64,000 bases of DNA from Undaria pinnatifida (GCA_012845835.1 JABAKD010000025.1:9367779-9431778); one strand, 5' to 3'; numbered from the stretch's first letter, positions 52,601 through 63,767 are shown. Numbers and translations: made by a program. The notes: generated from the letters alone by a model not told the origin.

Positions 52601-53755
52601 ACAATATATATGCACGAATGAAGAAGAAGAGAGCGGCATTGATTGCATGCAGAGGGAAGGCTCGAGTGACGATTCTGCTTTTTTTCGTCATTTTTTTTTT
52701 TGGCATTAATTACGCACCCGGTGACTGTGGAAAAAAAGGGGGAAAAGAAAGAAAAGAAAAGGAAATTTGTAGCGCGCGTCCCGCAATAATAATGATCTTA
52801 TAAACAGCCGCACAAAACGCCGAAGACAAATTGAATAAGATACTACGTATATCATAGAATACATGGCAATCAATATTTGTACCTGGTGTACTACTGGTGG
52901 TTCGCTAGTAGTACTGAGTGTATGTAGCATAGATGATGTATATATCATGCAGGAAACACCAACTGAGATATATACGTGGTGTACTAACTAGCCACCACCA
53001 CAACCGCGGAGAGCGCACAACTTCGCCGCTTTTGCGGCTTTTCCGGTACGTTCTCGCGCTCTTCTCTTCCACACAAATTTAACCCGTCTGTATGGCAAGG
53101 AAGGGGAAAATAGATCAAGCGTGGCATCTACATACACCACCCGCTATATTTGTCGGAAAATAAATGCGAACACACAACTAGTCTAAGAAGGGAAAAAAAA
53201 GAAGTTGTAACTGCTAAGGTGAAGGTAAACGAAAACAATTTATCGTACATACATGCATATATTTGCAAGGGCGGAGAGGGTTTTTTTTTTTCTTCTGCAC
53301 GACCATCCACCAAACTGAACAAGAAAGCGTTTGTCACATGGCAGCATCAAATCAGTTTTTTAGCGGTAGCATCATTTTGCGGTAGAAGCGGGGGGGAATA
53401 TATTCTCATTGATTGTCATTGAAGGGAGAAAATCCACTACATTTACACTGTATTATATGAATAGTTGGTACATACACCGTGAACAACAACACCGTGAACA
53501 ACACCATGGTCCACCAGAAAGAAGGGCGAGGGAGTCATATAGTCTATAACCTGTACCTAGTAGTTTGTGATCTCTATCTAGATATATCTAAAACTCGGCG
53601 TACGCTGATATCTAGTTATTGGGCGCTTTATTCTATATCGCGATTTATTTGCCCGCTTCACCCGCTGTCTAAAACTCAATATCGCATTTTTACCACATCC
53701 GCCTTGGATATAAAACTCTGGTAAGCAAGAAATAACTTGCTGACAGTCCCGTACA
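52601..53755. other. No gene recognised
   Basis: AT-rich, apparently unique. A stretch with TAAAACTC words near 53589 and 53670 and TATCGCGAT near 53633 resembles the 54.9-55.05 kb region. No defensible frame. Confidence 0.4.
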
Positions 53756-53759
53756 CGTA

Positions 53760-53947
53760 TTGCGGAAAGCGCGAGAGCGTGAGTTATTAGCAACACTCGA
53801 TGAGAAATCGACGAGCAGTGGGAGTGCTGAACCCTATGCGCGATAGAAATTGAAGGCAAGAACCGGGGGGGAGATGGTACGACACTGTGACCACGGCTTG
53901 TCCAGAAGCTGGAAAGTAGAAGCGTGCGAAAAAGAAAAAAAAAAAAC
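53760..53947 (+). mobile_element. tRNA-derived SINE, copy E (5'-truncated)
   Basis: From GCGGAAAGCGCGAGAGCGTG through GACCACGGCTTGTCCAGAAG to a terminal A-rich tract. Head absent. Confidence 0.7.
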
Positions 53948-53982
53948 CAAGCATCGCACACACGTCCCACACGTCCCACGGC

Positions 53983-54225
53983 GTGGGCTTGACGACGTGG
54001 CTGCTGCTGCTGCTACTAGCTGCAGCGTCGTTAGCCCCGCGGAAATCTACGACTGCGTCCTGCATGGAGTTGGCGCCAGGTATACGAGACGTCCCCGCTC
54101 GGGCGCGTCTCGCCATGGTCTTGCGACGGCCCCACCAAAAGCGAAAAGAGCGATTGGCTTTGTCCAGAGTGGATGACGGAGGCAGCTCCGACGAAGAGCA
54201 CGCGAGGCGTGTACGACTGCTGTGA
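53983..54225 (+). CDS. Doubtful short frame with signal-peptide-like start
   Basis: An 80-codon GC-rich frame starting at GTG reads WLLLLLLAAASLAPRKSTTA and ends SRVDDGGSSDEEHARRVRLL. The Leu run comes from a CTG repeat. Another frame (PAEIYDCVLHGVGAR followed by a GTATAC donor-like site) is equally plausible. Either may be a captured exon. I recognise no family. Confidence 0.15.
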   Translation: MGLTTWLLLLLLAAASLAPRKSTTASCMELAPGIRDVPARARLAMVLRRPHQKRKERLALSRVDDGGSSDEEHARRVRLL

Positions 54226-54353
54226 TACTGTTTTTCTACTACTGCTGTCAATATAGTCTAGTCTATTATTAGTGCTGCAGTAGTGAGTGCCGACCAGGAC
54301 GGAATGTAAGGACCGTTTTGTAAATGTAAGTGACACAGATACGGCACCTATAA

Positions 54354-54830
54354 TCAGAAAAAATACAAATTGGCGTTGAGAGCGTTGTGTTTTTGATTCT
54401 GAAAAATCACACCACGCGCTCCAATCAACATATCGGTGGGAGACGGCGATTCCCCATAGCTACTCGTGCCAGAAGGACCATAGCGAGCGTCAACGCCGAG
54501 TTCTCCAGGCAGCCCATCTCCAGCAGGACGAGGAGGGTCAGCCGCTGGCCGTTTCGTGCCAGTTCGCGTTTGCGCGCCAACACCATCTATCTGCGTCGGA
54601 GGTGTACCATCCGTCTGCGATGCAAGGCCCTGTGCCTGTGCTGTTCAAACCTGCGCCGCTGAACCCCGGTAACCCCAACGCTCGTCGGGGCAGCTGAAAC
54701 GGGTCTCCTGTCCCCGCACAAGTGACGGCATTGTCATGGTTACTGCTGTCCATGTTCCGGCAAGGGCGGCGATGATGGCGCACCTCACCAGCGCGGCAGC
54801 AGACGGCAGTCTTGGTGTCGAAGCTTTCAC
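54354..54830 (-). pseudogene. Possible secreted-protein gene interrupted by one in-frame TGA
   Basis: From ATG 54830 the minus strand reads a signal-peptide-like start (PSAAALVRCAIIAALAGTW), then GQETRFSCPDERWGYRG, and stops at TGA 54645-54647. The same frame then stays open for 96 more codons (QTDGTPPTQIDGVGAQTR, RPAADPPRPAGDGLPGELG) to TGA 54354-54356. The GC-rich, Pro/Gly-rich continuation in the same frame suggests a gene with a nonsense mutation, or a short mis-seen intron starting at CAG-GTTTGA. No family recognised. Confidence 0.35.
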
Positions 54831-54883
54831 CTATTTTTGGTTCTGACAACTAACCCTGGATCTTCCCTCCAAAAAAAATGAAA

Positions 54884-54923
54884 AAATATCGCGTAGGTGG
54901 GAATTCCCACCTACGCGATATTT
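54884..54923. repeat. Perfect 40-bp palindrome
   Basis: 20-bp arms meet at GAATTC (54901-54906) with no spacer. The left arm is AAATATCGCGTAGGTGGGAA. A shorter AATATCGCGATATT palindrome lies about 110 bp to the right. Confidence 0.9.
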
Positions 54924-55127
54924 CGGTATGTGCGGACCACATATGGCGAAAATATCCCAACAGCCCGCGGTCGTCTAAAACTCCAGACGCATATAATTCG
55001 GCTCTAAACGACCAATATCGCGATATTTCCGAGTTTTAGATAACTCTTCTACCACACCGGTTTTCTTCCACATTTCTTTCTGTCGAAATTATTTTCTGTC
55101 GAATTTGAGGCACTGCTAGTCTAAGAG

Positions 55128-55342
55128 CAGCTAGCTTGCTGCCGGTACACACCCGCTCTTCTTTTCCCATTCATTCCGTGTCGGCATTTATTGATATTTT
55201 ATAAGTCGGAAAGCGAACCAACTCGAACCTTTAAAACAGCTAGCTTGCTGCCGGTACACCCGCTTTTCTTTTCCCATTCCGTGTCGGCATTTATTGTGAT
55301 CATCATAAGTCGGAAAGCGAACCAACTCGAACCTTTAAAACA
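55128..55342 (+). repeat. 109-bp x 2 tandem duplication
   Basis: CAGCTAGCTTGCTGCCGGTA through CCAACTCGAACCTTTAAAAC occurs twice with small indels. Confidence 0.85.
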
Positions 55343-55817
55343 ATGTGCTTATGAATGGGTACTGCTATTAATATTATTGTGCTGTTCTTTTTTTAACGGT
55401 TGAATGCAGTATATTATGTAACTGGTACAAACAGAACCACGGGTCTATAGGCTGCACACACTACCACTACCAGTTGGGAACCAATGTAAGCCACGTTCGT
55501 TTGCATTTGCTTACAGTCAGGAAACATTTCTTATTATTCTTCTAAGATCCATTCTGGTGTACGCATGGCGACCACCACGACCACGGCGGGGAGGAAGGGG
55601 TTGCCTATCTATCTACCTAAGTCTGTACCATATATATATGCTGCACGTAGAAGAAGCGCCATTTAATATAGCATTGCTATTTGTTTTGACAATTGATTGA
55701 GTCCGTTCGGCGGTGGCACGGGTTCTTTCTCCCTCTCATCCCCTCTTCATCTACCCGCCTTAACGCACATGCACTACATGGTGTATGCACCCCCGAGTCT
55801 AACGGATAGAAGAGAGA

Positions 55818-55818
<1 letters not shown>

Positions 55819-55848
<30 letters not shown>

Positions 55849-55873
55849 GCTACTACTACTACTGCTACTACTA

Positions 55874-55940
<67 letters not shown>

Positions 55941-55985
55941 CACTACTACTACTACTACTACTGCCACTACTACTACTACTACTAT

Positions 55986-56016
<31 letters not shown>

Positions 56017-56060
56017 GCTACCACCACTACTGCTACTACTACTACTACTACTACTACTAC
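55819..56060 (+). repeat. (ACT)n microsatellite, about 240 bp
   Basis: ACT trinucleotide run with a few GCT, CCA and ATT variants. It ends exactly where the LTR begins. All long frames through it are artefacts. Confidence 0.95.
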
Positions 56061-56422
56061 TGAGGGATTGGGGTATCCCAGGTTCGACTCGCAACTTGCA
56101 ACCACTTCTCTTCTTGTTCTTCGTAGCGTGAAGGACACGCCAGGTTGGAGCAAGGTTCGACGGCGAACCAAGCGACGGTAACGATAGAAGTGCCTTGAGG
56201 CAACGAAAGGTGCTTCGCAGGCAAAACAGAGAGTCGACAGAGATTACTTGTCAGCGGGAGACGTAATTACCCGCCTCTCTGTCATCAGAATCTACGGAGA
56301 CTCCACGACCACTTTTAGTACAACAAGACACGATATTGAATACCTCTGGAACGGCTACCGTTCATACAAATCTTCACGAGAAGATCTGTCAACGTAACGG
56401 TAGAAAGTGTACCTGTGACCCA
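56061..56422 (-). repeat. 3' LTR of the retrotransposon (left copy)
   Basis: The plus-strand start (TG) is set by the junction with the (ACT)n run and by the right copy. The first 233 bp match 63768-64000. The far end is a guess: CCCA at 56419-56422 is followed by a C run that would be the polypurine tract on the element's strand. The true LTR could be longer. Confidence 0.7.
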
Positions 56423-56435
56423 TATCGCCCCCCAA
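56423..56435 (-). promoter_or_regulatory. Candidate polypurine tract
   Basis: On the minus strand this reads TTGGGGGGCGATA directly before the inferred LTR start TGGG. It depends on the LTR boundary being right. Confidence 0.35.
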
Positions 56436-57931
56436 TGTTTGAACGCTACATACTGGAGAACCCAGCACAGCTTTCGAACATTTAAAGAGGAGACAGGTTC
56501 TCAGGTTCTCTAATAAATCAGAGTATTGTGTTGTACTGTGGTAGTCACTGTGTGTATTGCACTTGTTCATTTTCTAATCATGTCATCCCCTGCGCAGTTA
56601 GAACCACGGGCTTGTATGAGCATAATCGAATTTTACTAAAGATGTCAGTCCCACACTATGAACTACCAGTGGTATGTACCTTCATTCTTCACCAGAACGG
56701 TTATCCGGTCCCGAAATGACGTACTCGACGATAAAAATCAACCTTTTATAACGGACGGTAGTACCTTTGGCAATAATCAGGACATTCCTCAACATAAACG
56801 ATGTGTGTATGAGACGGTTGCCTGCAGGGCTTGGTACACACTTAATGATGAGTTTACAAATGTGCTGAACAACGATTTGCCAGAAAACGATGCATGCAGA
56901 GTATGCAACACGGTAACGATTGATCGATCAAGACGATAAAGTCTGCATGACTTGACGATAGTGTGGATGTAACGATGACGGCGCAGTATGACGGACTGCG
57001 GGTGCATGGTTAACGATAAGGTGGCATGTCTCAAGTATCGAAAAAGGCATAATCGATAGGACGGCAAGATCATGACCACGGGTCAGCAAACGATGGTGGC
57101 TGACAAACGTAATCAGTACACAGACAAATCTGCATAACGACGAGACTTCCTGCCAGTCAATTAACGGTTGACTGTGTGCAGGTCGCACGGTAACACGGGA
57201 TACGACCGGGGAATATTCCATATGTGGATTCTGTTACTTGGGAGTATACAGCTCACGCGCTCAACTGTAACTCTGTAGTCAATCCAACACACGATTCTGA
57301 CACTGGAGAATGCATTACGAATGCACCCAGGAGCCTCCAATATCTCATACAGAAAAAAAAAAAACGATGTTCATTAATTGATTAACCTCACTGCGCCCAA
57401 TGTATACTTCAAGTATATGCACACTGTACACAGCTACAATTTCTCAACTAACCCAACAATGACGCCCGAGTGTATACTGCTCGTATATGCACACCCTTGC
57501 GTAACTACTGGTTGAACGCCCCCCACTAACACTTACTACCCCAATGTGCAGTAGTGTCTCTGAACCGTGTACGTCTCTAAATCTATAGCACTTTATTCAC
57601 GAGAAAAAGGCTATCTTTTCGCGTGAGGTACTTCCACACGAAGAAACAAACGAAAACAAACATCCACTATTGGTATAAAACCAGGACCTCAGCTGTTGGG
57701 CAGCAGCAATCGAGTATCCAACCATGACTCAATACGTGGGCACTACTCCACAAAATACGCCCAAGCAACCACCGAAAAACGAAAAGGACTCATGAGTGTT
57801 GCGGCTCATGTGTCAACGACTCACTATTGACGAACGAAACCCGGCCGGGGAAACAAAAATAGTGGGGGTGGTGCAACGATACTGATGACTAAGGACTCCC
57901 AGAAGGACGGAGGGTGGTACTGGGGCTTGTA
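56436..57931. other. Retrotransposon 3' internal non-coding region
   Basis: About 1.5 kb between the Pol stop codon and the inferred polypurine tract. No frame on the element's strand exceeds 100 codons, and none looks like an envelope or other known product. Confidence 0.5.
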
Positions 57932-60900
57932 TCAGGACGACTGAGCAACGACGTCTCGTTTACTCTTTGTACTTTTGGGAGGATCAAAAGCGTGTGGATC
58001 TTCAGCTAGAATCCTTGAACGATACGCTCTGATCATCTCATGGCATTGAGGCACAACGTTGACGTGTCTCCAAATGCCTAAATTGGACGGCTTATCTTTG
58101 ACGAGAAAATGATACTGAAAATTCGTCAGTGAGGCTTTACCAGGCCCACGCTTGTGACCTTCGATAGCTTCAATAGTATACGGGCCGATGTGCACGGTAA
58201 GCACAGAGCCGTCTAGATCAGGTACCGGTAACGTAGTTCCTAGGAACAAATCATCGAGTGCGGTAAAATCCGGTACGGAACTAGACGCGTCATTATGGTA
58301 TGCCTTAATACGACCTAAATGAACAGATGTTTCCGCAAGTTCACCATCTCTCGCAACACGGTAAATTACTGGTGATAACTGTGAACGCACAGTATAGGGA
58401 CCACGCCAGGGACTAATTAGTTTGGGGTTAGGTCCATCAGCAACGGTATAGGGACGGTGTACCAACACTTGGTCTCCGGGCTGATATTGCGGAATCGACA
58501 ATTTCTCATTAGATTCGGACTGCTTGTCGGCACACTCCTGTAAATTGCGACGGGCAATTTCGTACGCGAGTTGCAGATTTTCAACGGTGCGACGGGAATA
58601 ATCCTGTCGGGTTCCAGAACCAGACGTACACGGGACGCCGAGAATAATGTCAACGGGTAACGAAGCTCTACGGCCGAACATTAAAAAATGAGGGGTTTCC
58701 TCGAGCGTTTTGTTGTAGGCGGTATTATGGGCAAGCTGAATAAACGGTAACAATTCTGCCCAATTGTCGTATTTGACGTTTACGTACATCGCCAACATAT
58801 TATGCATTGTACTATGCACACGCTCTAACACTGAATTGCCTTGTGGACGATACGCTGACGTGCGCGTCTTTTTGAACCCAAATACGGATTGCAATTCTTT
58901 AACAAGCTCGTTTTCGAACTCACACCCGAGGTCACTGTGTAAGGTTTCAGGAGCTGAGAAAACGGAGAAAACACGTTCTACAAGAACGCGAGCGACTGTG
59001 GCAGATGTCTTGTCACTAATCGCAACTAAAACGAGAAAACGAGTCAAGTGGTCTATCACGGACATTACATACTTCGAGTTATTCGACGACGATTTGTACT
59101 CTACTAAATCGATAGCCACACATTGAAACGGACGGGAAACAGGACGATGACCAACAGGTAATTTCGGAGGACGGTGTGACGTCTTACGGTGTTGGCATGA
59201 TAAACAGCATTTAATGTGCTTTGCTACGTCTTTCGACATAGTAGGCCACCAATAACGATCTCGGATTTTATCGAACGTAGCTTTAAAAGCTAGATGACCT
59301 CCAGACGCCGGTAGGTCATGACACGAGTGGACGATTAATTTCCGTAAAGCGGTGGGCACGACGAGTTGGTCACGGAACGAACTGCGTTTGCGCAGATAAC
59401 CCGGCAAATACGACCGGAATAATATTTCTTCGTTCAGAAAATAATGACTCATGCTGTTTTTGGTTTCACCATCTGGGACGGGTACGGTAACAGGTGCTTT
59501 TACGTATTCGATATACGGACCGAACTCAGCACGTTGTTCTTCCAGTAATTTTTCTGGGTCAAGCAACGGAAACAGAGACACTGCACTAGCAAACAATTCG
59601 CTATCATTCTGTACAAGGTCTACGTCTTCGAGGTTCTGTGAAGATACTTGGAAGTCGCGAGGCCCAGGTGCACGATACGGTCTATCGCTCGGAACGTTTC
59701 GACAGATAGACGCAAGGGCTGGTTCTTGCGGTAACGGTTCTTCTTCCACTTCACCAAACAATCGAGACAGCGCGTCGGGTACTACATTCAATTTTCCCGC
59801 GACGTGTTTAACGGTGAAATCAAAGTTTTGCAACGCAATAGCCCAACGAGTAAGCATATTGGACGTATCCTGCATGTAGTATAGGTGGGTCAATGCTTGA
59901 TGATCAGTGATCACCGTAAAATGTTTCCCAAATAAATACGGTCTCCAGTGAGCGAGTGTAAGTACGACTCCACAACACTCTTTCATTGACGCAGAGTAAT
60001 GGCGTTGCCCATGTTTGAATCGTTGACTAAAATACGCGATAATGTCAAGATCAGACTTCGAGTCGTCATTTTTCGACGGCTGAGCAAGAAAAGCGCCAAC
60101 TCCTATCTCACTGGCATCTACATGCACAATAAATTCACGCTCATAATCAGGGAATTTCAAGACTGGGACTGACACCAGTAAACGTTTGATGTGAGCGAAC
60201 GCGGTATCTTGCGTTTTCCCCCAGGCTTTCTTAAAGCGTGATCTAGTTGCAAACTCTTTACGGGTGAGATCAACGAGTGGTGCGGTTACTTCGGCGAAAT
60301 TCGGCACAAAACGACGCACAAAATTCATCACCCCTAAAACGGAACGAAGATCTTTGATGCAGGTGGGAGTAGGTAGCTCTTGAATAGCTTTGATACGATC
60401 TTTCCCAACTGCAACCCCTTCAGCAGAAATAACATGGCCTAAATATACAACCGATTTAGGACCAAACGCTAGTTTAGACGGCTTCAGGGTGAGACCAGCT
60501 GCTTGCAACGCTGCAAACATGCTTTCTAACGATTTCAAATGATTTTCCCAGGTTGTGGACAAAACGCAGAGATCATCCATATAAATAAGCAACTCGGGAA
60601 TATGGCCCAACGTTTTATGAGCCATTTCTGTGAAAAGCCACGGGGCATTACAAACACCAAACGGCATACGTTTATAACAGTACTTGCCAGAATTAGTGAC
60701 AAATGCTGTAGTCTCGACATGATCAGGGTGAACGGGAATCTGCCAATAAGCGCTTTGGACGTCAGCGACACTGATAAATTTGGCGCCTCCGACCATGTCA
60801 ATGTTATCCTCGAGATTAGCCATCGGCCAGGTCTTGCGGATAAGGTGTTTGTTGATTGTACTTCTATAATCAACACAGAAACGAGGTTGACCATCCTTGC

Positions 60901-62299
60901 GAGCCCCGATGGTGACGGGAGATCCCCATGGGCTAGAGCGCTCCTCTATTATATCATCGTTGAGCATGTCCTGAACACACTTGTTGATAACGGCTTCAGT
61001 GCGCGGATTAGCTCTATACGGACGACGGCTCACAGGTTTGGTATGAGCGGGAAGGGGAAACGTTGCTTCGGCAGTATTGCACTTACCCAACTCCGCTCGT
61101 GATAACGATAAGACAGGACGGTATTTTGCACATAAATCCAGGATTGCTGACTGCTGTTCAACGGTGAAAGTAGAGTCTACAAATGCTCTGGATAGTGGCG
61201 CAATAATTTCAGCACGTGCTGCTGCAATTTCGGTCGGGGTATTAGGTGTTGCTGCTACAGCATGCACATGCAGCTGAGCAGGAGACACGACGGCAACACT
61301 CGACAATTTCCCAATCTCTAATCCTGCGTGGAGGGCAAGAGACTCGGACGATGGATTAGCTATTTGAACGGCAACTGATCCATCTGCTGCTAGCCACGTG
61401 GTGAGGGTGCGAGCTACGATAACTCGCTCAAATTCGACCGGACGATTGTCGCAAGACATCTCATTTTCCGAGAGTATGCGCGGCTCAATAATAACTTCCG
61501 TATCTTGAAGCGGTTTGATGTCTGTAAAAGCAGTGATCACGGCACTGTGACGGGGGCGTAAATCAATACGATTGCACAATTTTACAGCGTGTACCTCAGC
61601 ATCTTTGTGCACTGCGGCTACGGAGCGCAATACAGTGGATGAGGTCACCTGGGCACGAGCATCAGGGGACCTATGGGTAGCTGGAATAGTGACAGTACTA
61701 GACGAGAAAGTCAAACGCTGATTTTTCCAATCGAGTATAGCCCCAAAACGAGACATGACATCATTATCAAGCAATATCTGGTCAGGCCCTAACGATGGGA
61801 TAACGAGTGCATCAATACGACGTGTGATATCACCCAGGGTAAGAGACAACTTAATAAATCCCAAGATCTCGAGCGACGAGCCATTCGCTGCACTCAGAGA
61901 CATACACGATGGTGGGACGGTTTCAACCCGGGCCTTACACAAGGTTGGATGTTGCTTCAAAAATAACAGCGAAACATATGTAATGTCGCTTGCAGAGTCA
62001 ACAGTCAGGCCAGACACAGCAAGACCATTAACTATCCCGGGGATACGTATCCGCCGAGAGGAAAAAGAGAGAGTAGCAGATGGTTTCTTTCGAGACAGCG
62101 AAGAGCTGAACCACGAATTATTTTTATTATTGGTTTTGTCAGGGCATCCGCTATTTACTGCTGTATTACAATCGACCGCACGGCGTTTAGATCTTGCACC
62201 TACTGGAACAGCAGCACTGCTAGCGGTGTCCCTCTTCTGACCACAACGAGGTTCAGAAGGAGAGCTACTATCGGTAATCGTATTACACTCATCAGACAA
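57932..62299 (-). CDS. Ty3/gypsy Pol polyprotein (PR-RT-RH-IN, chromodomain-like end)
   Basis: 1,455 residues, uninterrupted. An aspartic protease with DSASD (catalytic Asp 101) is followed by a linker of about 230 residues. Reverse transcriptase follows with VADVQSAYWQIP (Asp 513) and YMDDL (Asp 575 and 576). RNase H has HVDASEIGVGAFL (Asp 728), Glu 774 and TDHQAL (Asp 799). The integrase zinc finger has His 994, His 1002, Cys 1032 and Cys 1035; its catalytic triad is Asp 1064, Asp 1123 and Glu 1159 (D-X35-E). Residues 1373-1425 (YTIEAIEGHKR, then FLVKDKP and IWRHVNVV) resemble a diverged chromodomain, as in chromoviruses. All catalytic residues are present. There is no CCHC gag knuckle in the first 100 residues. 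It would make protease, cDNA and integrase for transposition. Confidence 0.93.
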   Translation of the reverse strand: MSDECNTITDSSSPSEPRCGQKRDTASSAAVPVGARSKRRAVDCNTAVNSGCPDKTNNKNNSWFSSSLSRKKPSATLSFSSRRIRIPGIVNGLAVSGLTVDSASDITYVSLLFLKQHPTLCKARVETVPPSCMSLSAANGSSLEILGFIKLSLTLGDITRRIDALVIPSLGPDQILLDNDVMSRFGAILDWKNQRLTFSSSTVTIPATHRSPDARAQVTSSTVLRSVAAVHKDAEVHAVKLCNRIDLRPRHSAVITAFTDIKPLQDTEVIIEPRILSENEMSCDNRPVEFERVIVARTLTTWLAADGSVAVQIANPSSESLALHAGLEIGKLSSVAVVSPAQLHVHAVAATPNTPTEIAAARAEIIAPLSRAFVDSTFTVEQQSAILDLCAKYRPVLSLSRAELGKCNTAEATFPLPAHTKPVSRRPYRANPRTEAVINKCVQDMLNDDIIEERSSPWGSPVTIGARKDGQPRFCVDYRSTINKHLIRKTWPMANLEDNIDMVGGAKFISVADVQSAYWQIPVHPDHVETTAFVTNSGKYCYKRMPFGVCNAPWLFTEMAHKTLGHIPELLIYMDDLCVLSTTWENHLKSLESMFAALQAAGLTLKPSKLAFGPKSVVYLGHVISAEGVAVGKDRIKAIQELPTPTCIKDLRSVLGVMNFVRRFVPNFAEVTAPLVDLTRKEFATRSRFKKAWGKTQDTAFAHIKRLLVSVPVLKFPDYEREFIVHVDASEIGVGAFLAQPSKNDDSKSDLDIIAYFSQRFKHGQRHYSASMKECCGVVLTLAHWRPYLFGKHFTVITDHQALTHLYYMQDTSNMLTRWAIALQNFDFTVKHVAGKLNVVPDALSRLFGEVEEEPLPQEPALASICRNVPSDRPYRAPGPRDFQVSSQNLEDVDLVQNDSELFASAVSLFPLLDPEKLLEEQRAEFGPYIEYVKAPVTVPVPDGETKNSMSHYFLNEEILFRSYLPGYLRKRSSFRDQLVVPTALRKLIVHSCHDLPASGGHLAFKATFDKIRDRYWWPTMSKDVAKHIKCCLSCQHRKTSHRPPKLPVGHRPVSRPFQCVAIDLVEYKSSSNNSKYVMSVIDHLTRFLVLVAISDKTSATVARVLVERVFSVFSAPETLHSDLGCEFENELVKELQSVFGFKKTRTSAYRPQGNSVLERVHSTMHNMLAMYVNVKYDNWAELLPFIQLAHNTAYNKTLEETPHFLMFGRRASLPVDIILGVPCTSGSGTRQDYSRRTVENLQLAYEIARRNLQECADKQSESNEKLSIPQYQPGDQVLVHRPYTVADGPNPKLISPWRGPYTVRSQLSPVIYRVARDGELAETSVHLGRIKAYHNDASSSVPDFTALDDLFLGTTLPVPDLDGSVLTVHIGPYTIEAIEGHKRGPGKASLTNFQYHFLVKDKPSNLGIWRHVNVVPQCHEMIRAYRSRILAEDPHAFDPPKSTKSKRDVVAQSS

Positions 62300-63747
62300 T
62301 TCTCAGCACTCACGGGGTGCTGTTCTGACAAACTACAATCCGATACCCTCCTACAATCACCCGCAGCAAACAAAGTCACAGCAGACACGGATTGCTGTAT
62401 TGAGCTACGATACGATACTCCACTGCTGACGGTACTCTCTTTCTGGCATGCAAGCGGCGCAATTATTTTTATACAAAAGAAAAATAAAGACGAAACGGAA
62501 TCAGGGTACGTATACCTGTACGAGTACACGAGTACACGAGTCCGCATGATGATGAGTACATGACAACGATGCAGTAACGGTGCCGACAACGGCATGCGGC
62601 TCCAACATCATGTTGTTGTATGGCAACAGAGAGTTTGATGCCGACGGGGTACACGTTTGCCATCTTCAAACTATAACGCGGCTGGTCTCAACGTAGTTTG
62701 GTCGCCGCCGCTGACTGCCATACTGCTGTTTTGGCAACGGATATCGGATTTTTTTTTTTTTTTTAAAACGTAAGAAAACACTCTGCTCTTTGCTTGGTGG
62801 GGATACTTGGTACGATACAAGAATCCAAACGCCCCACTCAAGTCTGCAGAAAGAAAAATGCCATTACCAGTGCTCTGTCCCGGTACGATGGGTGGGAAAG
62901 TGCGACGGCAGTGGTAGTACTCACGGTAACGAATACAACCACGGGGCTGCCGCTGCTTGGCAATCGTACGCACAAAACGATTGGGAGAAGTCCAACTCGC
63001 ATGATGTTATGCTATACGTTTGTGTTCCTTTGACTGTGATACAATGGGCGGGACGACACGAACATCCCACGACTCACAGCAGCAGAAGTTTCGCGATTGT
63101 TTTAACTTGTGATACGATGGGCGGGGCGATACGAACATCCCACGACTCACAACAAGCAGAAGTTTCACGAGTCCGCCAAATCAATGGTGCTCTGGATACG
63201 CTCCGAGCGCTATCGATGGATGAACTTTGAACGATTAGTTTTGTCGAGGGTTGTGCAACGATCCAGCGCTTGAACTACGTAACGTAAGCGTTCTAGGTGG
63301 GTGCCCACACGATGCTGGCTCATACACCTAGGCTCGACAAAACGGAAATCGTTTATGGTCGACAGAAAAAAAAAAAATATATATATCTAATTGTTTCAAT
63401 GGCCCATAGAACGGCAGACACCCTGCGGGATTATAGGTATAGGCTCGCCCCCCGAGGATACGCTTACCGACGCGGCTTGAGCAAACCATACCAGAGAAGA
63501 AACAGGACCAGCCCACCGCGATTGGAGAGCGTCCTTCGCTTGTAAACGATGAGAGTGGTGAGAAGCGTCCTTCGCTGATCGCAACGATGAGAGCGGTATC
63601 ACAGTAGTCCACGAACGATAACTCGTGTCTATCTTCTTACATTTATTTCGTGTTTTCTTCGTACGATGTGAAGAAAAACAAAATGAACGAGCCTGTTTTA
63701 CGAGAAAACAAGAAAGACTCACGGCGAAGTTGCTGCAAGTTAACAAG
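62300..63747. other. Retrotransposon leader region without a gag-like frame
   Basis: 1.45 kb between the primer-binding site and the Pol ATG, where gag is expected. Frames on the element's strand reach only 131 and 160 codons and show no gag or zinc-knuckle motif. It contains a 73-bp near-tandem (GTGATACAATGGGCGGGACG type, 63035-63175) and a second duplication near 63525-63595. Confidence 0.6.
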
Positions 63748-63765
63748 CCTTTCGAATCGACGCCA
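63748..63765 (-). promoter_or_regulatory. Candidate primer-binding site
   Basis: On the minus strand TGGCGTCGATTCGAAAGG begins 2 nt inside the 5' LTR. TGG pairs with a tRNA CCA end. The complement contains TTCGAATC like a T-loop, but too close to CCA for a normal tRNA 3' end, so the primer is unidentified. Confidence 0.5.
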
Positions 63766-63767
63766 AA

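Noticed and set aside
55677-56171. Poly-Val, poly-Leu and poly-Ser frames of 106-164 codons
   Set aside because: All are translations of the (ACT)n microsatellite in different frames.
62790-63230. 146-codon plus-strand frame in the retrotransposon leader
   Set aside because: Opposite to the element's strand, contains the 73-bp duplication and has no recognisable domain.
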